A stretch of 64,000 nt of DNA from Perognathus longimembris pacificus (GCF_023159225.1 NC_063166.1:40720149-40784148); one strand, 5' to 3'; counted from the stretch's first letter, positions 1-12,376 are shown. The notes: a model not told the origin generated them from the sequence alone. Numbers and translations: made by a program.

Positions 1-59
1 AGATTACAGGTGTTTACCACTACATGAACCCAGCATATTTGTTGAGATAGAAACCTCAC

Positions 60-165
60 TAATATTTTGCCAATTCTGATGTCAAGCTATGAACCCTCTG
101 ATCTCCATCTTGGAGTGGAAAAGCTAAGCAAAAGATTGAGTTCCTTAGCTCAAGCCCCAGTATGA
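60..165 (+). mobile_element. Partial B1/ID composite SINE
   Basis: The right-half tail is visible (AAAAGCTAAGC, CTCAAGCCCCAGTATGAG), running into a GA microsatellite. The left half is decayed. Confidence 0.5.
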
Positions 166-222
166 GAGAGAGAGAGGGGAGAGAGAGACAGAGAGAGAGA
201 GACAGAGGGAGAGAGAGAAAGT
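166..222. repeat. GA microsatellite
   Basis: An imperfect GA run follows a SINE tail. Confidence 0.9.
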
Positions 223-414
223 TCAAAAAAGAGATCTATCTTTTCAGCTTAATATATCATTATTAAGCAAGCTCTCATTTTCATGCTACAAGTAGTTTCC
301 CCAGCATCCTAGGACCACAAGATGCATTCCCCACTTAACCAACTCTAATTAAGCGGTTCTGAGCTTAAATGTCTACTAGGTGGAGGGCCTGTTAACTTAG
401 ATTGCTGTGTTTCA

Positions 415-512
415 GTCCTGATGGATATAAAGCAGAACTGGACAGCTAGCCTTTCTAACAAGAACTCAGGGGAGTCTGAAACTGGTTCCTATGCTTTAAG
501 AACCACTGCCCT
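415..512 (+). mobile_element. MER5-like hAT relic, partial
   Basis: TTTCTAACAAGAACTCAGG and the end TTAAGAACCACTGCC resemble the right end of MER5 non-autonomous DNA transposons. Confidence 0.45.
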
Positions 513-999
513 AAAAGGCAAATGCAAATGCCAAATTCAAATGTAAACAGCAAAGTACTCAGTGCTCATCCACAAGTGACTGCAACCATGTGAGATTTTC
601 TACATGCACAGAGAGCCACTTTCAAAACTGCAAACACTTCCTTCTGTTCAAGTAATGCTCCATGCTGGGGGAAAAAATGAACTATATCTTGTTGAGTTTT
701 CCTAATGCTATTTGTCATTTAAACCATACAATGACAACATAAAACTCAAGTTCAGTTCTCTTGATATTATTTTACAGAATCCTTATTTCCTCTAGGAATA
801 AAGTCAAAGAAAACATAGGCAATGTCTTTAAACTGTATTACTTCACATAAAAAACTAGTTGATAATCAGTAGTTTGATTGAATTAGAATGTTAATCTAGT
901 AAGAAAACTGGTAAATAGATAATTAGAGAACTACTTTAAGTTCTCTAATTAAGAATGAATGGATATTTAGGGGCTGTGTGTTATTCAAGACTAGGGCTT

Positions 1000-1157
1000 T
1001 CCCACCTGGGCTGTACCTCTTCTGTTGGCTTTTTGCTGGTTCACTGGAGATCAGAGTCTCATGAACCTTCTTGCCTGGGCTAGCTTCAGAATGCTCAGAT
1101 CTCAGCCTCCTGAATAGCTAGGGTGACAGGTATAAGCCATCACATCCCAGTGCAGAC
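1000..1157 (-). mobile_element. B1/ID composite SINE, partial
   Basis: Antisense left half: CTTGCCTGGGCTAGCTTC, TCAGCCTCCTGAATAGCTAG. The ID-like half is short. Confidence 0.75.
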
Positions 1158-1344
1158 ACTTCTTTTACCTCTATCACATGTGCCTTTTCTCTTCCTCCAG
1201 ATTTGTGAAGTGTGTTACACATCAAGATTAAACATCACAAATTATTAAAAACCAGCCTTTAATCCACTTATGTTTTTGGTAGCACTGTGTCTATCCAAGT
1301 GATATATTTCAAAATGTACTGTGTGTGGGACTAACCTGAGTAGC

Positions 1345-1460
1345 TCCCATCTAGGCTCCAACTCCAAAGTTTCTGATTCAATTTGTCTGGTTTGGCCCAA
1401 GAGTTAAGCCATACAGTGGACCACCACAACTGTTATACTAAAAATCTCTCATTGACAGAC
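1345..1460 (+). mobile_element. MER5-like hAT relic, partial
   Basis: CAAAGTTTCTGATTCAATTTG followed by GGTTTGGCCCAAGAG resembles the centre of MER5. Confidence 0.4.
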
Positions 1461-1889
1461 TTGAATCTTCATTTCTTTGTTTCACTCTCATATTTCTTGC
1501 TCTCTATCTACCCTTACTCTCAAACCTCAGTCCTAAATCTCCAGAAAGAGTACTAAGGTATTTCTTCTTGGATGTTGAATGCTCCTTTCAAATGACACAG
1601 CAGGGATGAGCTGACTCGCCTCTCCTTTTCAGACCTCTCTGAACACATTTCCATGGGAGAGGCCAGTGAAATGGAGAGATGTGTGAAGAGAGCAGGTTTC
1701 TATTCAAGCCTTCAAATTAGTTTAAAACTTTTATTATACAATATAATAGCCAAATAAAACAGATTTTCTAGGAAGATTTACTAAGCCTGAAGACAGAGTT
1801 TGTGACCATGTGTTCCAATTTCCCTTTTCTTCTTTTTGTTCTGAAAAGTTATGTTTTTCTCTTTTTAATTTTTTGTTTGCTTCTTTGGT

Positions 1890-2122
1890 TTTGGTAGTAG
1901 AGCTTGAACACAGGGCATCACTTTCTTAGTTGGCTATTTCAGTCAGGACTGGTACTCTACCACTTACACCACACCTCTACTTTTGGCTGTTTGCTCCTTA
2001 ATTGAAGATAAGAGAGAAGAATCTGATGGACTTTACTGCTGGGCTGATTTCGAACCAGGATGCCCAGATCTCAGCCTCCTGAGAAGCTAGGATTATAGGT
2101 GTGAGCCACTGGACCCCTGCCA
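1890..2122 (-). mobile_element. B1/ID composite SINE
   Basis: Antisense ID half (GGTACTCTACCACTT) followed by the antisense B1-like half (TCTCAGCCTCCTGAGAAGC). Confidence 0.8.
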
Positions 2123-2517
2123 TGGTAGAGCTTCTTGGGAGCTAAACTGCTGATTGTCACCGCCATGACTGCCAATCCCTGTCCTAAATAAATCTAAATC
2201 AAAATAAATTGCTGCTGTGCTCACACACTATAAAGTCAGCCACCTGACATTTCATTTCACTTAAAAATCATTTTATAATACTGGCTATGTTTCCTCAATG
2301 TGATTTCCTTTTTAATCAAACTTTCATTGTATAGGGTCCCATATAATGTTTTATGTTACTATGACCACTCAGCAAAATCCAGTAACAGAGCTTCATGTAC
2401 ATGGAAAAATCTGTTAATTTTGGATCACTTATTTAGACATGACAACTTTCAGAGCATACACACCTACTAATATTTGGGCTGCATTTATGCACAAACACAC
2501 ACATATACATACTCACC

Positions 2518-2680
2518 ATCATTTGAGCACCTTCCATGTTACAGTTTGCATTAGATGATTTATTTCAAACCTTCACATAGAAAGTTGATTTTATTCTCAT
2601 TTTATAAGATGAAGACATTAAACTTAGGCATATTAGATTATTTGACAAAATTCATATAGCTCTTAAGTAACTTTAATTAG
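2518..2680 (-). mobile_element. MIR relic
   Basis: TTGAGCACCTTCCATGTTAC and CTCATTTTATAAGATGAAGA follow the antisense MIR pattern. Confidence 0.5.
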
Positions 2681-2750
2681 ATTTACGTGCATGACCTTTT
2701 GAGCCCTGAGTCCCTGCTCCCTTTAATTTTAGTCTGTTCTTACTGTTACA

Positions 2751-3137
2751 TGTCACGAGAAGACCCCCAAGAAGACCACCAAGAGCCAGATGTTCCAAAA
2801 TGCAAAAGCAAGGCTTTATTCAGGCAAGCTGCATCTCGGGTCTCGAACTACCCACCAACACAGCAGAGGTTAGGAGGAAGGCCCTGAGCTGAGATTTCAC
2901 AGAGCTTATAAAGGCAAAAATCCAAAGTTATAGCAATCAGGTGTTCAAGGAAGATTAGTATACGGGTACAAATCTGATTGGCTCAGGGCTTGAGGTATTC
3001 CGGGGTGGTTAGAGTTAAGCATTCCCAGGCGGTTAGAGTAAAGCAGGGAGTTTCCTGACCAGTGGGGCCCTAATAAGCTTGTCCTGCTAGCCAGGATAGT
3101 TGGTGACCTGGGTTACTCATAGTTTAAACTGACAACA
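2751..3137 (-). mobile_element. LTR-like segment (endogenous retrovirus relic)
   Basis: On the minus strand it starts TGTTGTCAG and ends CGTGACA. It carries a TATA-like CCTTTATAAG (2905-2914) and, about 90 bp on, AATAAAGCC (2812-2820), the usual LTR order of U3, R and U5. No matching short target duplication was seen, and no viral genes are nearby. Confidence 0.55.
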
Positions 3138-3139
3138 AA

Positions 3140-3510
3140 ATGGGGGTGCCTGAAAATGGGGTTTACTTTACCTCTTCACTACACACAATGAATAAGATGG
3201 GATATGAAAGGATATGTCCTGACCGTCCCAGGGAACCATGTGATAGTCACAGACAGGAGAAGAAGGTTTATAAGGAGATTTATTACTGGGGCCATATTTC
3301 CCACAAGAGAGTGAGCAATATGGCAGCTGCACCTTATCCAGGTAGCAGCTTCTCTGGGGCTAAAGGGGAAGTAGGTAGGTCTTAATGGTGAGTGAAAGTG
3401 GCCTGTTATAGCTCTAGGGCAGGGAGTTTAGGTATGGGTGGATCTGGGGCTAATGGGAGGAACTGAGGACCTGAAGCAGGGGAAATGCTAACAGGATAAA
3501 TGCCAGTTAT
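3140..3510 (-). mobile_element. Second LTR-like segment
   Basis: On the minus strand an AATAAA (3279-3284) lies in a GC-balanced, CCATATTTCC-bearing region. It abuts the LTR-like segment at 2751-3137 but its sequence is different, so it may be another LTR type or internal sequence. No reading frame of viral type is present. Confidence 0.35.
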
Positions 3511-3670
3511 CATGCTAGTCTAGAGGCTGTAAATCCATTTCTAATTTTGCAAATGTGAGACCTCTCTTAGTCCCCTAAAAGGAACAACATTCTTTGGGAA
3601 TTACACAACTGGACACTCACCATCAATTGTTAAAATTTACTTTTAAAGAAATTTACTCTTTAAACAAGTA

Positions 3671-3673
<3 letters not shown>

Positions 3674-3713
<40 letters not shown>
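3674..3713. repeat. CA microsatellite
   Basis: A nearly perfect CA run. Confidence 0.95.
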
Positions 3714-3714
<1 letters not shown>

Positions 3715-3963
3715 CTTATCCTGATCTGAAGAAGAGTTTTTCAAGAGTAGGGCATAAGTATTGCTTTTGTTATATACCCAGCCTCAATAAATGTTTGTTG
3801 AACAAATGAAGACATAAGTGAATGCAATATATGACACCTCTTACACATTGATTAAAGTGCAAATGAGAGTCAGGTATATCTAGGCCAAGATTAATTTCTC
3901 ATTTCTGCAAGCAGTAAAGTGTGTATTCTACCAAATTAACACATTACTTTACATCTGATTTTT

Positions 3964-4171
3964 TTTTTTTTTTTTTTTGGCCAGTCCTGGGGCTTGGACT
4001 CAGGGCCTGAGCACTGTCCCTGGCTTCTTTTTGCTCAAGGCTAGCACTCTGCCACTTGAGCCACAGTGCCACTTCTGGCCATTTTCTGTATATGTGGTGC
4101 TGGGGAATTGAACCCAGGGCCTCATGGATACAAGGCAAGCACTCTTGCCACTAGGCCATATCCCCAGCCCC
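3964..4171 (-). mobile_element. Young ID-dimer SINE
   Basis: Reverse complement of a tRNA-Ala-derived ID unit (GGATATGGCCTAGTGGCAAG) fused to a second ID-like unit, with a T-run (A-tail) at the left. TTACATCTGATTTTT is duplicated at 3949-3963 and 4172-4186. Confidence 0.92.
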
Positions 4172-4529
4172 TTACATCTGATTTTTAACAAATTTATTTC
4201 ATTTTGATGCCCTCTAGGGGAGGACGGATACATATTCTCTCTCCATTAAAGAATTAAAAGGCAGGAAAGGGTATAAAGCAAACAAAGTTTATTTGAAAGG
4301 GAATACAAAGCCTTGGGAATAAAAGCAGTGAGACTCTTCAGCCATCCAGAGAAGGTCCTAAAAAGAGTCCAATGGAATCCTTTGGGAGGGTGATTACTAA
4401 AGTAAGGAGCTCTTCTTATATTTCCTTCTCTGGATTTTGTGCTCACTGATTGCTGGATGGCTCTTGCAAATCTTTCAAATTTGTATAGTGCAAGGAACAT
4501 AACTCATAACTGCCAAAGTAGTATATTTT

Positions 4530-4690
4530 TTCAGGTAACTTGGGATGGGTGGGGTTGGGAGAGATGGGTGAGAATGGTAGAAGGGGTGACTTTGATCAAA
4601 ATGCATTATACTCATAAACTGAAATGTTGAGTAGAGATTCCTTTGTATGCTACTTTGTACTAATAAAAATATATTTTAAAAGTAAAAAAT
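4530..4690 (+). mobile_element. Old L1 3' UTR fragment
   Basis: A TTGGGATGGGTGGGGTTGG purine tract, then TGATCAAAATGCATTATACT and TTTGTACTAATAAAAATAT match the tail type also seen at 13660-13895 and 27582-27885. Confidence 0.6.
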
Positions 4691-4899
4691 ATAAAATCAA
4701 ATTTTATTTCTATTACATAGTTTAAATAAATTTTGATATTTACATATAATATAAATATTTTTATTTGTTCAGTATTTATGTCTATAGAAAAGATGATTCC
4801 ATAGTTATGCATATAGAAATTGAATATTGCATTTATATAATTTACATATTATATAATTTTAAATGAAACCCCCATCTAACTAATGTAAGCTAATAAAAA

Positions 4900-4900
<1 letters not shown>

Positions 4901-4934
<34 letters not shown>
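4901..4934. repeat. GT microsatellite
   Basis: A perfect GT run in AT-rich unique intron. Confidence 0.95.
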
Positions 4935-4936
<2 letters not shown>

Positions 4937-5128
4937 TTAGAATGTAGTTATCCATAGTAGGTAAATACAGTGATTATATTCCATTTAATTACTACAAATA
5001 ACAACACAAAACAGGTTTGTGGTTGGATGTAAATAAATCTTAAAAAAGAAATTACAATACCATAGCTAATTCCAAACTTTTACTGTTGAATATGAGTGAA
5101 ATTATATAAAAATATGTTTTAAGTATAA

Positions 5129-5163
5129 TATATATATATATATGGTGTGTGTGTGTGTGTGTA
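5129..5163. repeat. TA plus GT microsatellite
   Basis: Adjacent TA and GT runs. Confidence 0.9.
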
Positions 5164-5639
5164 TGTTTTAAATGCAGTTTGACAGTATGTACTTTAAAAT
5201 ACTCAGCAACCATCTAGTATGAAATTGAAATTCTGTGGCCTCAAAGATGCTTTTAGTTTGCAAAACACACTCTTTCTTAGATGGAATGGATGAATCCTTT
5301 AGTGTACTAGCAGCATATCTAACTAGAGATATTGGTTATTTCTCAAACAAGATTCAATCTAGTCACTTAATGACCATATGTTAGGTGCTGTAGGAAAAAG
5401 ACTTTCTGTAACCACACATATAGATACAGGCCAACATACACATTCATATTTTTTGATGTTATATTTCTAAGAAAAGTATTTTTTCCAGAGAGAACTACTA
5501 GATGCCAGCTCAAAAATATTCCTGGATATAACCAATTGCCTAATACTTAATGCCAAATATCAACATATGCCCAATTCACATATATCTGTCACTGACCAAT
5601 ACCTTTATCTTATGAAGCTTCTTGGCAAAATAATGTACC

Positions 5640-6015
5640 TAGAATGTTGTGCTGTAGTTTCAAATGTGATGTCCCCTGGAGATTTGATCTGATATTGGTA
5701 TATTGGGGCATAGTCTAATAGGGAGAAAGCACAGTCTAATGGATATTAGGTCACTGGGCACAAGCAAGCCCTCAGAATGTCCATCAAAACCCCAGCTCCT
5801 TCCTGTCTCCTGCCTGCCTTGGGTTCATTAGCCTCCTCTACCACCAGTTCCCACCATGAAATCCTGCCTGTCACAAGGCTATGAATGAGGGCAGTTGACC
5901 ATGGGCTGTAACTTCTGAAGCTACTAACAAAATCAAGACTTTCTTAAGTGGATTAGCTTAAGGGTTTTGTTGTTGCTTTGCTTTGTTCAGTCCAGTAACA
6001 CACAGTTGGCTGCCA
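5640..6015 (+). mobile_element. MaLR-like LTR relic
   Basis: GTGATGTCCCCTGGAGATTT near the start, AGGTCACTGGGCACAAGCAAG in the middle and AGTCCAGTAACACACAGTTGG at the end follow the outline of mammalian MaLR LTRs. Confidence 0.45.
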
Positions 6016-6351
6016 CTCAAAGATAAAATATATAAAATTAAAAAACAGCAGAAATAAATTGAAGGAGTTACTACTTGTCTATTTCTGGGGACTTTTTTGT
6101 GATTGCTAATTATTCATAATTGATCAGTAAATTATTACATAAATTTAGTGCATAACAGTACTGATTAATTTTTTTTGTTAGTGTAGCACTTATGAACTAC
6201 AGTATGTGGCTCATTTCTTAATTTGTACCTTGGTATTTGTTTTTAATTTCTGTCCTATTATAGTGTCTAATATACTAACAGAATTCTGTATGTATTGTTT
6301 TCGTTACAATCTTGACTTAAAAGTCATATGGAAAATTATTGAAAGTGTTAG

Positions 6352-6590
6352 TGTAGGTGGACACTGGTTGTTCATACCTGTAATCTTAGTTACTCAGATG
6401 GCTGAGATCTAAGAATTATGATTTGACACCAGGCCAAACAGGAAAAAGCTGGTAAGACTCTTATCTCCAATTAACCAGAAAATAACCAGAAGTAGAGCTG
6501 TGGCACAAGTGGTAGAGTGCCAGCCTTGAGTAAAAAGCTAATGGACAGTACCTGGACCCTGAGTTCAATCTTCAATACTGCCATGCAAAA
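6352..6590 (+). mobile_element. B1/ID composite SINE
   Basis: ACCTGTAATCTTAGTTACTC marks the B1-like half; GAGCTGTGGCACAAGTGGTA marks the ID-like half. Confidence 0.83.
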
Positions 6591-7494
6591 AAGGGATTAA
6601 TTTTAGACAGAATTTTTATGGGATATGCCAAAATTCAAACTCAGATAAGTAAAGCCATATGTAAACAAGGGGACTAACCAACATAGCAAGTCTTTGGGGG
6701 GAAAGAGAAATAAATTTTTTGTAGTTTTTTTAAAAACTTATTTCAAGGAAAAAAAATATATGTATGTTCTTTCTCCACTAGAAGAAAAAATCAGCTTACT
6801 ACGGTGTCAGTGTTTAGGTTGAAGACTGTTCAGCAATTTCTAATTTTATGGGCATGAAATGTAGCTTTTCATGATATTTAGTGTTTAGAAAAGTGGAACC
6901 AATTGTGCTCTCATGGCATGTTAGGCAAACATATCCTCCTTTACTTTGTTTTTTCCATGGTTAAACTTAAGGTAAGTGAATAAAGGCCACCTCCTGAACA
7001 GAATACATTGTAGCTCAGCAGTGGTAAGTTCTGTATGTCTTATGTATCTGTGACCAGAGCTCCATGAAAGCTAGGAGCCATTAACTGGGAAAAGTCATGG
7101 TGCTCTGAAGGGCATGCACCTGGCAACAGCATGAAGCTCATTTATAATAAGTCATACATGAACTGGAATGCAGGGTAGATATTATCCACTCTTAAAACTC
7201 TTCTTATTGCTGGAATTAATTTTACATCAGGAAGAAGTTGCTTAACCATTTTCCTAATGGCTATCGTTGCTACTTTGGGCTAAAAGTCCTTTTACACTGT
7301 AATATCCAGTATAGTGGTTGTAAATTTTCCCTCCTGTCCAAATTAAAGATGGTAGAGAATTTATTTGTAATTGAATAAAAAAATTCCTACTTATAGGAAG
7401 TATTTTCGTACTTTTCTAGATCCTTGAGGGCTCCTTTTCATTTAAAAATATGTGAAGTTTTACCTATAGAGCTCTCTCTTTCTCTCTCTCCCCT

Positions 7495-7724
7495 CTCCTA
7501 GGGATTGAGCCAAGGAGAGCCAGGGACTTTCCCTTAGCTTTGTGGTTAATGGCTGGTGTTCTACTACTTGAATCACAGCTTCACTTCTGGCTTTTTGTTG
7601 GTTTGTTGGAGATAAGAGAATCATGAACTTTTCTGTCCAGGCTGGCTTCAAATTTCAATCTTGAGCTCTCAGTCTCCTGAGTAGATAGGATTCTAGGTGT
7701 GGGTCATCTGCACCCAGCCTTGTC
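7495..7724 (-). mobile_element. B1/ID composite SINE
   Basis: Antisense copy preceded by a CT-rich run, the complement of its GA-rich tail; it ends near GTGTGGGTCATCTGCACCC. Confidence 0.78.
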
Positions 7725-8280
7725 ATTCTGTGCTTTATTAAGTTTAGCAATTAGGAAAATGCACTAATTACAATACACCTAGCAGCAACATCACAAAACA
7801 GAGCATGACCAGAATAGCAACAACCCCACAGACCCCTTCAAATTGCCTACTGCTTCCAAGGGTAACTATGATTTTTTTGCCTTCTTTTTTTTTTTTTTTT
7901 TCTTTTTGGTGGGGTGGGGTTGGGGGTGGGGGAGTATATTCTTGATTTTCAATCCATCATCAGTGCACCCTCTTCTATGCCGAGCTTGAACCGCATACCT
8001 TCTGTACAAGATTGGGGATGAGGCTACCAAGGACTGAGCACCAGTGTCATGTTGGCACAGGGGCATGATTTTGTACAGCTTTCTCCCTTCAGGATTCTGC
8101 AATATATGGATGGTTCAGTGACATGTGGGTCCTTACCCTTTCCCATCACCCACACCGCCCCAATTCTTCCACCTGTAGACATGTGACTTCCTGCAAGAGA
8201 CAATTGATATTTCTATGTAACTCCATTTCTATGTAACTCTATGATATTGCCTTCTAAATGAATTAACTTTTCCTAACAAA

Positions 8281-8283
<3 letters not shown>

Positions 8284-8323
<40 letters not shown>
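8284..8323. repeat. GT microsatellite (SINE tail)
   Basis: Forms the tail side of the antisense SINE at 8340. Confidence 0.95.
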
Positions 8324-8325
<2 letters not shown>

Positions 8326-8339
8326 TTGTGTATGTGTGT

Positions 8340-8561
8340 CCATCCAGGCACATGAACTCAGAGCCTGGTCTCTGTCCCTGCACATTTTTGCACAAGGCTA
8401 GCTCTCTACCACTTGAGCCACAACTCCATTTCTGGATTTATAGTGGTTAACTGAAGACGCATTTCACAGACTTTCTTGCCTGAGCTGGCTTTCAATGGTA
8501 ATCCTCAGATCTCAGCTTCCTGAGTAGCTAGAGTTACAGGCTTGCACCATGCCTAACACAT
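8340..8561 (-). mobile_element. B1/ID composite SINE with CA tail
   Basis: Antisense copy directly behind the GT microsatellite at 8284-8323, which continues its 3' tail. CTCTCTACCACTTGAGCCAC marks the ID half. Confidence 0.83.
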
Positions 8562-10291
8562 TCAATTATATAAATAAAATAATGCATTGTAGACTTTTTT
8601 CTCTCTGGTGTCTTCTGTTCCACATTTTTTGGTAATTCACTTACTTGCTTCCTAGTTAGTTGTCCTCATCCTATTATGGTACCATAATGTATGTCCATTC
8701 TACTTTTGCTGAGTATTTGTGTAGTATATGGTTGTAGTTTGCTGATTAACAAGTTTTAATTATAAACAATATGTTTATTACAAATCATTAATACAAGAAG
8801 AAACACAACCTTCTTGATAATGTTACCTCTTATGATTGCAACAAAATATACTTCAAGTTTGTTGTGTGCACAACAAAAAATACTTCAAGGTTAAAGTTTT
8901 ATTTTCAAGATTAAATGTTTGTTATTTATACAGGATTATCCCACTCATAACTGTCTACTTAATTTTTTTGAACATCTGTTCTCATCTGTGTACTGTGTTA
9001 ATGGCTAAAGATACAAACAAGGAAGGCATGGTCTATCTTCTCAAGTAGCTGTCAAGGCTCAGCCTGCAATGAGTCCTGAGTTGAGATGGGAATAGTCCTG
9101 GGCAGCCTGGGACAGAGGCAGCTCCCAATACAGGGGGAAAAAGGAGAGTAAACTGTATCTGAAGGAGAAAAGGGAACCGATATTAGGCAAAGGGAGTTAT
9201 AGGCAGACAGGCAGGAAATCAGGAAGAAAATCAGATGTTGATATAATTATATTATAGCAAGGAAAATTCTAAGAATCTTCTAGTAATCAAATTTTGTTAG
9301 ATTTATGGGCACAGTGGGATTACAAAGACTACAAAAAGAAACCAAGCTTTGTACAGTGTCTCCCTTGACTGCTCTTAGTACAAATAAGATATAAAGCACC
9401 ATGCAGGACTAAAGAACTATTAAAATATAAAACCTATTCTTGGATTTTTTTTTCCTGAGATGATACTGCAATTCAACTGAGCATGTGATAACAAATAGTT
9501 TACTGTTGTGAGAACAGTGCTATCTATTAAGCACTCTTAAGGCACAATCAAATAGAAAAAAATAAGGATAATTACACAAGAGCAGAACATTGCCAGTTAG
9601 TGATTAGCTTACCAGTTAAGAACAACTGATCTCATCTATCCTGGAGGACCATTACCTACAGTGAGAGGGCTATACTTCTACTAAGTGTAGATGATCTCCA
9701 CTAGAAATATGCACTAGCCATCGGTTCTTCCCTTAAGCATTAGGCAGTGAGTGTGGTCTGCACTTAAAGATTCATAGTCATAGGTGTTTCAATAAAGTTA
9801 AAAAAAAAGGCTTTGGGTGGGGAGAGAACAGATTCCATATTATGTGCAAACAATCATGTGAGCCCTTGTGGTAGAAATTAATAATTTAAAAAATGTGAAT
9901 TATCAGGTGAGGAACCTGTGAGAAGACATTCTATTTTTTTTCTGGTATATAGGGAACAGATACATTTGTTCTTAAGTCTGAGACCCTCCAGAGTGGCAGA
10001 AACTTAAGTATTTAGAAGTGTTTTTGTCATGCAAAATGCCCTGTGGAATGAAAGGAATGCACTAGGTGGTTTGCTTATACATCTGCAGAACCACTGGGGA
10101 GGATTAAGACAAATAAAGAAATGTGAAGTTACTGATACTGGAGTTAAGACAGATTACATAAATTTTAAAATCTGTTCTCTGGATTGTCCTAACAAATCAA
10201 ATTATAACATCAGCTTGAATTTAAGCATTAGACCACCAAAATATTTGGAACCCTAACAACTACTGATTTTGATTTCTATTACAAGCATACA

Positions 10292-10296
<5 letters not shown>

Positions 10297-10343
<47 letters not shown>
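10297..10343. repeat. GT microsatellite (SINE tail)
   Basis: Forms the tail side of the antisense SINE at 10345. Confidence 0.95.
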
Positions 10344-10344
<1 letters not shown>

Positions 10345-10345
<1 letters not shown>

Positions 10346-10775
10346 TAGTACTGGGCTTGAACTCAAAGTCTGGGTATTATTCTTTAGCTTTTTCACAGAA
10401 ATCTGGCACTGTAGCATTTGAGACCCAGCTCCAAACTGGCTAACTAGATATAAGCATCTCTGGTGAGATAAAGGATAAAGGGTGAACCAATGCAACAGTG
10501 ATACTCACAAGACAATATGTTGGAAATTAACTGTAAAACTATGGGGGTGCTATGGGGGAGGGAAGGAGGGAGAAAAATGAGGGAGGGAGTGACAAGTATG
10601 ATAAGAAATGTCCTCACCACCTTACTTATGTAACTGTAACCCCTCTGTACACCACCTTGAAAATAACATTAAATTAAAAAAAGAGAATCTCACATACTTC
10701 TCTGTGGCTTTGAACCTCAATCCTCAGAACTCATTTTCCTAAATAGCTAGGATAACAGGAGGAATCTACACATGG
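10345..10775 (-). mobile_element. B1/ID composite SINE split by an L1 tail
   Basis: The right half is at 10345-10444, the left half at 10685-10775. The GT run at 10297-10343 is the CA tail of this antisense copy. Confidence 0.75.
10445..10684 (+). mobile_element. Short L1 3' end inserted into a SINE
   Basis: It has an L1 tail with a purine-rich tract (10550-10590), TGTAACCCCTCTGTACACCA and an A-rich end. The SINE sequence stops at ATAAGCATCTC and resumes at AAGAGAATCTC, which looks like the duplicated target. Confidence 0.78.
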
Positions 10776-12376
10776 CTTGCAAACTTGTTTTTGAGCAACA
10801 TTGCTTAACATATACTTTTATGTAGTTAATTAGGGAGTTACATTTATTTTACATATAATTTTAAATGTTCTATATATAATACATAGAGTCTCTTAAGCCA
10901 GTAATTTTCACAGAAGCAATTAGACTGCATCAATGATTTATATTATTATGAGTTATCTGAATATTAGTCAGTGGGCTTACTGGTATAGTTCCACAACTAC
11001 TGTTCTCCTGAGGTGACACAGAGTAGCTTTATGCAACGTGCCTCTCAAAATTTAATACAGAGATGTCAATGTGTTGAAAAAAAAAAGCATAACCTCTCTT
11101 CCACTTGGATACTTTGCTTTATATGTTTTTGTAATTATGGGAAAAGGTATTATTTTAAACTTAGACTTGATTTGATTTCTTCTGTTTTTTGTTGTTGTTT
11201 TTTTGTGCATGTGAGCTTTGAAAGAAATAAAAATGACCTTCAGGAAACTACTTCTTTTTAGCTTCTATGGCTTTATTTGTTTTGCTTTTGTGAATCCGAG
11301 TCTTTTAAATAAAGCAGTCACATTCTTGTTCAGTTTAATCACAGAAGTGTGTTTTTAAATGCTATGAAACACAGAAATATTTCACTGACAGCTCAAGCCA
11401 CTCAATTTTGTCCACAATCTCTCTGAGAAATGTGCCTTTGACTTCATTGCATTTAATAACCCTTTCAATAGTAAAACCTGTGTATCTACTAAAAAGCTTG
11501 CAGTAGTTATTATACTTATGAAATTTTTCATTAGTATTATACCTCAAAGTTTTTATTGTCTTTGTCAACTTAATATAATTATACAACAGTTCATAATAGA
11601 GAACTTAAACTCTCCTTCAGCTGAGTTCTTGAGTGATGATATAACTCATGTTGCTGGATGAAACTGAAAGAAAAGGGAACAAACTTTATGGTGACAGAAA
11701 TAAAAGGTGTCAGGCCTAACTAAAATGTGTCAGAATCAGGGACCTTCTTGTTCCCATAGTGGCTCAGGTTTCTGTTCAAATGCTTACTGTTCTCATAATG
11801 CTGGGAGTTCTCACTAAAATGCTTTTACCAAAATGTATTGGGTGCTTGCTCAACTAAAGAAAAGAGCTAGGGGCCTCTATACAGCTTTTGTGTTAAGAGT
11901 TTCTGTCTGTGGTTTGTGTTGGTTATAAGTGCTTTGAGTTCTTTTTTTAAAAAAGAATGTCTCACATACTAAATGAAGTGGTACTTTTCTTGGAATAAAA
12001 CATTTAAAATTTTTTCTTGTCTTCTTTTCTATTGTGTGTCCATGCTAAATATTTATTTGCTTGAATATACCAAAGCTAGTAAACATGACATCTAGCTAAT
12101 TGGTATTATTGTGAACAGAAGTTTTGATGATTTTCCTGGCTGTTTTCCCAAGACAGTCTTGTGATGAAATAAAATCTGAAAACAGGACATGGAGGTAATA
12201 ATTATTTTGAGTTAATAAAGAAGACTTGTGGGGTTTTGGTAAGAGTGAGCTTATTGGAAATAATTCCTAAACGTCTTACACTAAAAATAACAGTGTAAAT
12301 TATACATGTAAAATATATTTTAATAAATAACATTCACCTCCTCTAGAGCTCTTTCTTTAATTTTTTAATTAATTAT

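Noticed and set aside
10253..10495. Frames with Thr-His or Val-Cys repeats (also near 3.6, 19.0, 24.1, 28.8 and 44.0 kb)
   Set aside because: Translations of CA/GT microsatellites.
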